From Flavobacteriaceae bacterium (lineage in GTDB: Bacteria; Bacteroidota; Bacteroidia; Flavobacteriales; Flavobacteriaceae), in assembly GCA_026992695.1 (NCBI GenBank), contig JALWYP010000466.1:1-11590 (forward strand): a DNA stretch of 11,590 nucleotides, in the 5' to 3' direction. The notes under the pieces are model-generated. The model saw nothing but the letters and a program-made list of their open reading frames with translations. It made no database searches and was not told the DNA's origin. Shown piece by piece: positions 7,353-11,590 of the stretch (positions are counted from its first letter, which is position 1; the number at the start of each line of letters is the position of its first letter). Made by a program: the position numbers and the translations under genes.

Positions 7353-7952
7353 ATGTCATCATATAAATTTTTTGAAGAATACAACGAAGAAACCAATACG
7401 CAATTAAAACAGAATTATTTAGATATACTCTCAGGCATTGGAGAAGATACAGATAGAGAAGGCATTATAAAAACCCCCGAACGAGCTGCCAAAGCAATGC
7501 AATTTTTAACCTCAGGGTATTGTCTTGATCCCACCGAAATTTTAAGAAGCGCCATGTTTAAAGAAGACTATAACGATATGGTTGTGGTAAAAGACATCGA
7601 GCTTTATTCGTTATGTGAACATCATGTTTTACCCTTTTTCGGGAAAGCACATATTGCGTATATTCCAAACGGATATATTGTTGGTTTGAGTAAACTACCA
7701 CGAATTGTAGATGTTTTTTCCAGACGACTGCAAGTGCAAGAACGCCTTACGCACGATATTTTAGAATGTATTAACAACACCTTAAATCCCCAAGGAGTTG
7801 CAGTAGTTATTGAAGCTTCGCATATGTGTATGATGATGCGGGGTGTTCAAAAACAAAAAAGCGTAACAACTACATCCGGTTTTAGAGGGCAATTTAAAGA
7901 GATAGAAACCCGAACCGAATTTTTAAAACTCATTAGTAGCGATTTGTCTTAA
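7353..7952 (+). CDS. folE: GTP cyclohydrolase I
   Basis: A 199-residue enzyme that converts GTP to 7,8-dihydroneopterin triphosphate and formate, the first step toward folate and other pterins. N-terminal helices (up to ~60) include the [16 protein letters not shown] segment. The core shows [21 protein letters not shown], with Cys88 and His91 as zinc ligands and His90 in the active site, then [23 protein letters not shown] and [12 protein letters not shown], with Cys159 as third zinc ligand and His157 as a catalytic residue. [10 protein letters not shown] follows. All key residues are present and the length is usual for the type IA (FolE) enzyme. The start at 7353 lies 5 bases after the msrA stop, which suggests a two-gene transcript. 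No strong hairpin terminator is visible after it. Confidence 0.98.
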   Translation: MSSYKFFEEYNEETNTQLKQNYLDILSGIGEDTDREGIIKTPERAAKAMQFLTSGYCLDPTEILRSAMFKEDYNDMVVVKDIELYSLCEHHVLPFFGKAHIAYIPNGYIVGLSKLPRIVDVFSRRLQVQERLTHDILECINNTLNPQGVAVVIEASHMCMMMRGVQKQKSVTTTSGFRGQFKEIETRTEFLKLISSDLS

Positions 7953-8001
7953 TTTTGGCATGTTTCTTGTATTGAAATTGTTGTAATTAATTTTTAAACA
8001 G

Positions 8002-8301
8002 ATGAAAAAAACAACTAAAAATAGTTTATTAAAATCAATTGTATTCGACTTAATAGGTATGGTAACCATGTTTATACCAGTAGTGGGTCCTTTTTTAGAT
8101 ATTGCTTGGGCTCCTTTTGCTGCCAAAAAAATGAATGATATGTATCCGGGAACAAAAGGCAAAATTGCTTCGGTTATTGTTTTTATTGAAGAAATTTTAC
8201 CTTGGACCGATTTTGTACCTACCTTTACCATTATGTGGATTTACACCTATGTTTTTTCTACCCAAAAAACTTCGCAAACAGTAGAAGTTAATGCAAAGTA
8301 A
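8002..8301 (+). CDS. Small conserved-looking membrane protein of unknown function
   Basis: A 99-residue protein with a basic N-terminus (MKKTTKNSLLKS), a hydrophobic segment at about 13-38 (IVFDLIGMVTMFIPVVGPFLDIAWAPF region) and a second at about 55-86. Between them lies a short loop, AAKKMNDMYPGTKGK, that is mainly basic. Pro-Gly and acidic residues inside the segments (PVVGPFLD, EEILPWTDFVPTFT) give an inner-membrane profile with two helices or hairpins. A polar tail follows (STQKTSQTVEVNAK). I recall similar ~100-residue proteins in flavobacteria but know no function. The gene starts 49 bases after folE on the same strand and may be read with it; no promoter box was found. It converges with the TonB receptor gene, 14 bases away. 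An antisense open frame covers much of the same stretch, but its product has no recognisable features. Confidence 0.75.
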   Translation: MKKTTKNSLLKSIVFDLIGMVTMFIPVVGPFLDIAWAPFAAKKMNDMYPGTKGKIASVIVFIEEILPWTDFVPTFTIMWIYTYVFSTQKTSQTVEVNAK

Positions 8302-8315
8302 TTCAGGTAGTTAAT

Positions 8316-10526
8316 TTAGTTACTTATTTTTAAACCTATTGTAATATTTCTTCCAATATTTGCTATTCCGTCATTTTTTAATCGTGATAGGTGCGCAATA
8401 TAATTTACATCTGTTAAGTTAGTGGCAGTTGCAAAAATAGTAGTGGTAGTATTTTTTCCTTTTATAAAAGTCCCAATTCCGGCATTTAATAAAGTGTACC
8501 CATTAGTATGTGTTTCAAAAAGGCTTACGTGACTTTGTTTAAAAGTAATTTTTGTAGTGAAAAAAGCGTACGCATTTTTTCGCTTTTTAGTATCCTCTAA
8601 TGCTATTCTTAATGTATTTGAAATTGCATTGGCAGGAATAAGGGGTAAATATTCTCCGGTTTTTTGCTTTCCGGTTACGGTTTCAAAACTACTTTCTAAA
8701 TGAAGCCAATCCAAAGGATGCGGATGAATATGAATCCCCGCTTCACCTCCATATAAACTTGCATCGCTTTGAAGATAGGTATAGACCTGATTATTTTCAA
8801 TCTCATCTCCTGTTGGCGAAAGAAAAATATAATTACGTATTGTATTATAAAAACCATTCACAAAAACATCAAAATGATTGGTTTTAAATTCCATTGCCAA
8901 ATCGGTTTGAAAATTTTGTTCGTTTTTTAAATCGGCATTTCCTATTTCGTAACGATTGCTTCCCTCATGAATTCCGTTAGAGGTTAGTTCTGCTAAATTA
9001 GGAGCACGATAACCCGAAGCTAAATTTAATCGAATTGATAATTTTTCGTCATAAAAATCTTTTTTTACTCCAAAGGCTCCGTTGAAACTGGTGAATTTTC
9101 TAGATAACGAAGGGATAAAGTTAAAATCTTCGGGATTTCTTGCATCTTCGGTAATAATATTACGTGTGTCAAATCTTGCACCCAACTGTAAATCAATCGA
9201 TTCTAAATGATAATGTGTAGTTGCCATAACACCAAAATCTTTTTTTGTAGCATTGGGAATTAATATTTCTTCTCCAAAATTTTTGTTTGTTTGGTACATT
9301 CCCTGTACACCTGCAATAGTCTTAAACTTACCCAATTTTGGTAAATGGTATTTTATATCGTAAGTACCAGTTTTTAATAACAAGCCCAAAGCCGGTTTTC
9401 CATATTCTTCAAATTCCTTTCGGTTGTTAGTACTATAACCCAATTTGGTTTCGATACTTGAATTGGTAAAATACAACGTAGATGAAGAACTTAACATTTG
9501 ATTTACAATTTTTTGAAAAGGTGTAATTAATTTTTTTGAAGTAGTTTGTTTACCTATTTCTTCGGGGAGTCCCAAATTAGAAACGTTGTAGTTGTACCGC
9601 AATGAGGTTTTAAAATTGGTGATTCGATACCCTATACCCGCTTTTAAGTCGTTTTCGTTATAACGCGAATTGGTTACACGAGTTCCATCTCCCGTTTTAT
9701 AATCGCTATGTAAATCGTATGCACCACGTACCAAAAATTTAAAATTCTTAAACGATTTTTTAACTCCAACAGTAGTGGACGTTCCCTGTGTATTACTAAA
9801 ATAACGGCTAGAAGCTTCTATTTTAAGACTATCTTGCGGGGCAAACTTTTCGGGATTGAGATAAAGAATTCCACCTAAAGCATCGCTGCCATAAAGCAGG
9901 GAAGCCGGACCTTTTATTACTTCTACGCTTTCTATTCCGGCTTCATTTACTCCTAAACCATGTTCACCTCCAAATTGTTGGTTCTCTAAACGTACACCTT
10001 GCGTATAAGTAAGCACGCGGTTAGAGCTTAATCCTCTAATTACCGGCTTGCCAATACTTACTCCGGTACTAATAGATGAGACACCTGAAATAGAAGTAAT
10101 TCCTTGCGAAAGGTTAGCTAATCCTTGTTGGGATAATTGTTTCAAATTAACACGTTCTACCTTCATTACATTGTCTTTCTGTAATTGATGAAATGGTGTT
10201 GAAATTATTACCTCTTCCATTTCTACTGCACTTTCTTCCAAAGTGATATTTAATGTAATTGTAGCATTTTGTTGAAAAGTAATCTCTTTGGAAACCGTTT
10301 TATATCCTAAAGAAGATATTACAACAGAAAATGTACCTGCAGGAATATTGGTAATTGTATATTTTCCATCAAAATCAGTAATGGATCCTTTTTCTAATTT
10401 TGGAATGTAAACAGTTGCATCTGTAGGTTGTTTGTTTTTTGCATCCCTGATGGTTCCGCTTAATGTAGCTTGCGAATAACCGAAAATGGTTTCTACAAGC
10501 AGGAATAAAACAATATATTTTTTCAT
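8316..10526 (-). CDS. TonB-dependent outer-membrane receptor, ZnuD-like (probable zinc or other metal uptake)
   Basis: A 736-residue protein with a signal peptide (1-19, MKKYIVLFLLVETIFGYSQ) and a carboxypeptidase-regulatory-like beta-sandwich at about 20-105 (LSGTIRDAKNKQPTDATVYI, ITDFDGKYTITNIPAG, SSLGYKTV). A plug domain follows at about 110-225, with KPVIRGLSSNRVLTYTQGVR, a QQFGGEHGLGVNEAGIESVE stretch and VIKGPASLLYGSDALGG. The remaining ~500 residues are a beta-barrel ending in an HLSRLKNDGIANIGRN segment and a final aliphatic/aromatic strand. The EHG motif in the plug and the HLSxLK...GRN terminus resemble ZnuD-type zinc receptors, and the barrel has a HIHPHPLDWLHLE stretch. Uptake uses energy from TonB-ExbBD, which is not in the window. 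It is not a SusC protein: it is too short and has no SusD partner. The upstream neighbour is a His/Cys-rich membrane protein. Zinc is the most likely cargo, but copper or a chelated metal is possible. Confidence 0.85.
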   Translation of the reverse strand: MKKYIVLFLLVETIFGYSQATLSGTIRDAKNKQPTDATVYIPKLEKGSITDFDGKYTITNIPAGTFSVVISSLGYKTVSKEITFQQNATITLNITLEESAVEMEEVIISTPFHQLQKDNVMKVERVNLKQLSQQGLANLSQGITSISGVSSISTGVSIGKPVIRGLSSNRVLTYTQGVRLENQQFGGEHGLGVNEAGIESVEVIKGPASLLYGSDALGGILYLNPEKFAPQDSLKIEASSRYFSNTQGTSTTVGVKKSFKNFKFLVRGAYDLHSDYKTGDGTRVTNSRYNENDLKAGIGYRITNFKTSLRYNYNVSNLGLPEEIGKQTTSKKLITPFQKIVNQMLSSSSTLYFTNSSIETKLGYSTNNRKEFEEYGKPALGLLLKTGTYDIKYHLPKLGKFKTIAGVQGMYQTNKNFGEEILIPNATKKDFGVMATTHYHLESIDLQLGARFDTRNIITEDARNPEDFNFIPSLSRKFTSFNGAFGVKKDFYDEKLSIRLNLASGYRAPNLAELTSNGIHEGSNRYEIGNADLKNEQNFQTDLAMEFKTNHFDVFVNGFYNTIRNYIFLSPTGDEIENNQVYTYLQSDASLYGGEAGIHIHPHPLDWLHLESSFETVTGKQKTGEYLPLIPANAISNTLRIALEDTKKRKNAYAFFTTKITFKQSHVSLFETHTNGYTLLNAGIGTFIKGKNTTTTIFATATNLTDVNYIAHLSRLKNDGIANIGRNITIGLKISN

Positions 10527-10620
10527 GTGTTCTAGTGTATTAGTTTATTAAAAATGAAAGGAATTATAATTTACATATCCCATATTATTATGAGAAATCA
10601 TAAATAATGAAAATAAAAAA
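10527..10620. other. Gap between the His/Cys-rich protein and the TonB receptor
   Basis: This 94-bp AT-rich gap has no TAnnTTTG-type box on the minus strand that I can see, which favours readthrough from the upstream gene. A weak inverted repeat (TTATG and CATAA around six bases, near 10588-10603) is too short to call a terminator or an operator. Confidence 0.4.
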
Positions 10621-10953
10621 CTAAACTAAAACAGGAGGAGCTCGAAGACTTTGAAAGGATTGACTCACAGAGACTAAATCTATGGTTTGAAGAATAAACC
10701 AGACAGACAAAGCATTTTCTGCAATTAAAACAGCCTTTTCTGTCACAAAATAATCAATTGTTCTGTGAAAAAAATCATCTCCTTTACAAGACGAAGAAGG
10801 AACATTGTGTAAATGTGATTTTAAATTGGTATCATGGCAGACAAGCTCGTGTGAATGTGTAAAGTTATGAATGCTTGTTACAATTGTGGGAATAAAAAAC
10901 ACAATAGTAAAGAAAAAAGCAATTCGGATTATTATATGATTTTTGCGTTTCAT
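10621..10953 (-). CDS. His/Cys-rich small membrane protein upstream of the TonB receptor, candidate metal sensor or chaperone
   Basis: A 110-residue protein. A basic N-terminus (MKRKNH) precedes a hydrophobic segment at about 7-28 that may be a signal anchor or an uncleaved signal. Next comes a region rich in possible metal ligands: His29, His33, His35, Cys39, His40, His47, His49, Cys56 and His63, in the pattern HNFTHSHELVCHD...HLH...C. A second hydrophobic segment spans about 74-94, and the tail ends in LRAPPVLV. Similar short proteins with an HxH...C...HLH...C pattern and an RAPP-type end are known to me from Bacteroidota beside TonB receptors for metals, but no function is established. It is upstream of the receptor on the same strand with 94 bp between them and no promoter box in the gap, so a two-gene operon is likely. 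A role in binding Zn or Cu in the periplasm is inference. Confidence 0.75.
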   Translation of the reverse strand: MKRKNHIIIRIAFFFTIVFFIPTIVTSIHNFTHSHELVCHDTNLKSHLHNVPSSSCKGDDFFHRTIDYFVTEKAVLIAENALSVWFILQTIDLVSVSQSFQSLRAPPVLV

Positions 10954-11031
10954 TTTACTATTTTGTGTAAATTTAGACCATCTATTCCTTCTTTAAGAAA
11001 AATCGGGTCTTATTTTAACAAAAATTTAAAC

Positions 11032-11039
11032 TATTTTTG
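11032..11039 (+). promoter_or_regulatory. Bacteroidota-type -7 promoter element (TATTTTTG) for ung
   Basis: TATTTTTG fits TAnnTTTG and ends 11 bases before the GTG start of ung, so the leader would be very short. There is no TTG at the -33 distance. The divergent His/Cys-rich gene starts at 10953 and has only a near match (TAAATTTA at 10968-10975 on its strand). Confidence 0.45.
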
Positions 11040-11050
11040 AAAGAAAAATA

Positions 11051-11590
11051 GTGAACGTAAAAATACACCCTTCTTGGCAAGAGGTTTTACAACCCGAATT
11101 TGAAAAGCCCTATTTTCGAAAATTAGCTTCGTTTGTTAAAAAAGAATATGTAACAAACCGTTGTTTTCCTCCCGGAAAGCAAATCTTCTCCGCTTTTAAT
11201 CACACACCTTTCAATGAGGTAAAAGTAGTTATTATAGGGCAAGATCCCTATCACGGAGAGGGGCAAGCAAACGGACTTTGTTTTTCGGTACATGATGGTA
11301 TACCTCATCCGCCTTCATTGCAAAATATTTTTAAAGAACTGGAAACCGATTTGCTACAGCCCTACCCAAAAAGCGGAAACTTGCACCCTTGGGCTAATCA
11401 AGGCGTATTATTACTAAACGCAACATTAACCGTACGAGCACATCAAGCCGGAAGTCATCAAAATAAAGGATGGGAGCAATTTACAGATGCAGTTATAACG
11501 ATGCTTTCTGAAAAAAAAGAAAAGCTAGTTTTTTTACTATGGGGCGGTTACGCAAAAAAAAAAGGAAGCAAAATAGATAAAACAAAACAC
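11051..11590 (+). CDS. ung: Uracil-DNA glycosylase, family 1, GTG start (cut by right window edge)
   Basis: The frame starting at GTG 11051 is open to the right edge, giving 180 codons of a normally ~220-residue enzyme. It removes uracil from DNA as the first step of base-excision repair. The translation begins (M)NVKIHPSWQEVL, as flavobacterial Ung proteins usually do. It contains VVIIGQDPYHGEGQANGLCFSV with the catalytic Asp65 and the uracil-pocket residues around Tyr67. PHPPSLQNIFKEL, LHPWANQGVLLLNATLTV and a VFLLWGGYAKKKG strand follow. The HPSPLS leucine-loop motif is beyond the edge. In frame there is a TAA at 11027-11029 and no ATG before GTG, so GTG is the only sensible start. The first in-frame ATG is deep inside the protein. 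A promoter-like box 11 bases upstream fits this start. The gene is divergent from the metal-uptake pair and appears unrelated to it. Confidence 0.95.
   Translation, partial: MNVKIHPSWQEVLQPEFEKPYFRKLASFVKKEYVTNRCFPPGKQIFSAFNHTPFNEVKVVIIGQDPYHGEGQANGLCFSVHDGIPHPPSLQNIFKELETDLLQPYPKSGNLHPWANQGVLLLNATLTVRAHQAGSHQNKGWEQFTDAVITMLSEKKEKLVFLLWGGYAKKKGSKIDKTKH

Noticed and set aside
7923..8231. Open frame of 102 codons on the minus strand opposite the small membrane protein gene
   Set aside because: Its product has no family features, it overlaps the end of folE, and the plus-strand frame has a convincing membrane-protein profile; treated as a shadow.
11123..11308. Minus-strand open frame of 61 codons inside ung
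   Set aside because: Antisense to the conserved catalytic region of uracil-DNA glycosylase; no independent support.

Overview
The window looks like a chromosomal stretch from a low-GC member of the Bacteroidota, most likely a flavobacterium. The reasons are AT-rich spacers, the TAnnTTTG promoter element in front of several genes, absence of strong Shine-Dalgarno sites, and typical families: a TonB-dependent receptor with an N-terminal carboxypeptidase-regulatory-like domain, DUF5916 outer-membrane proteins and a Cys-rich heavy-metal-binding lipoprotein. No tRNA, rRNA, CRISPR array, insertion sequence or phage gene was seen.

Left part (1-1701). A minus-strand pair, a pyridoxamine-phosphate-oxidase-like flavoprotein and a 3-mercaptopyruvate sulfurtransferase cut by the left edge, is joined by a 4-base ATGA overlap. 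An AT-rich spacer of about 300 bp with a perfect 16-bp palindrome separates it from a divergent 68-residue lipoprotein that carries a four-cysteine heavy-metal-binding motif.

Middle (1755-6696). Two tandem minus-strand paralogues of about 810 residues each have a signal peptide, a CBM9-like N-terminal domain and a DUF5916 beta-barrel-like C-terminal part. A strong nested inverted repeat lies between them. A promoter-like element places the start of the upstream copy 33 bases inside the longest open frame.

Right-middle (6817-8301). The plus-strand genes msrA (methionine sulfoxide repair) and folE (GTP cyclohydrolase I) are 5 bases apart. A small two-segment membrane protein of unknown function follows.

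Right (8316-11590). On the minus strand, a 110-residue His/Cys-rich membrane protein precedes a ZnuD-like TonB-dependent receptor; together they look like a metal-acquisition unit, probably for zinc. Divergent from them is ung (uracil-DNA glycosylase), which starts at GTG and runs off the right edge. Most genes are familiar housekeeping or envelope functions. The least described parts are the His/Cys-rich protein with its receptor, the DUF5916 pair with its inverted repeat, and the 99-residue membrane protein.
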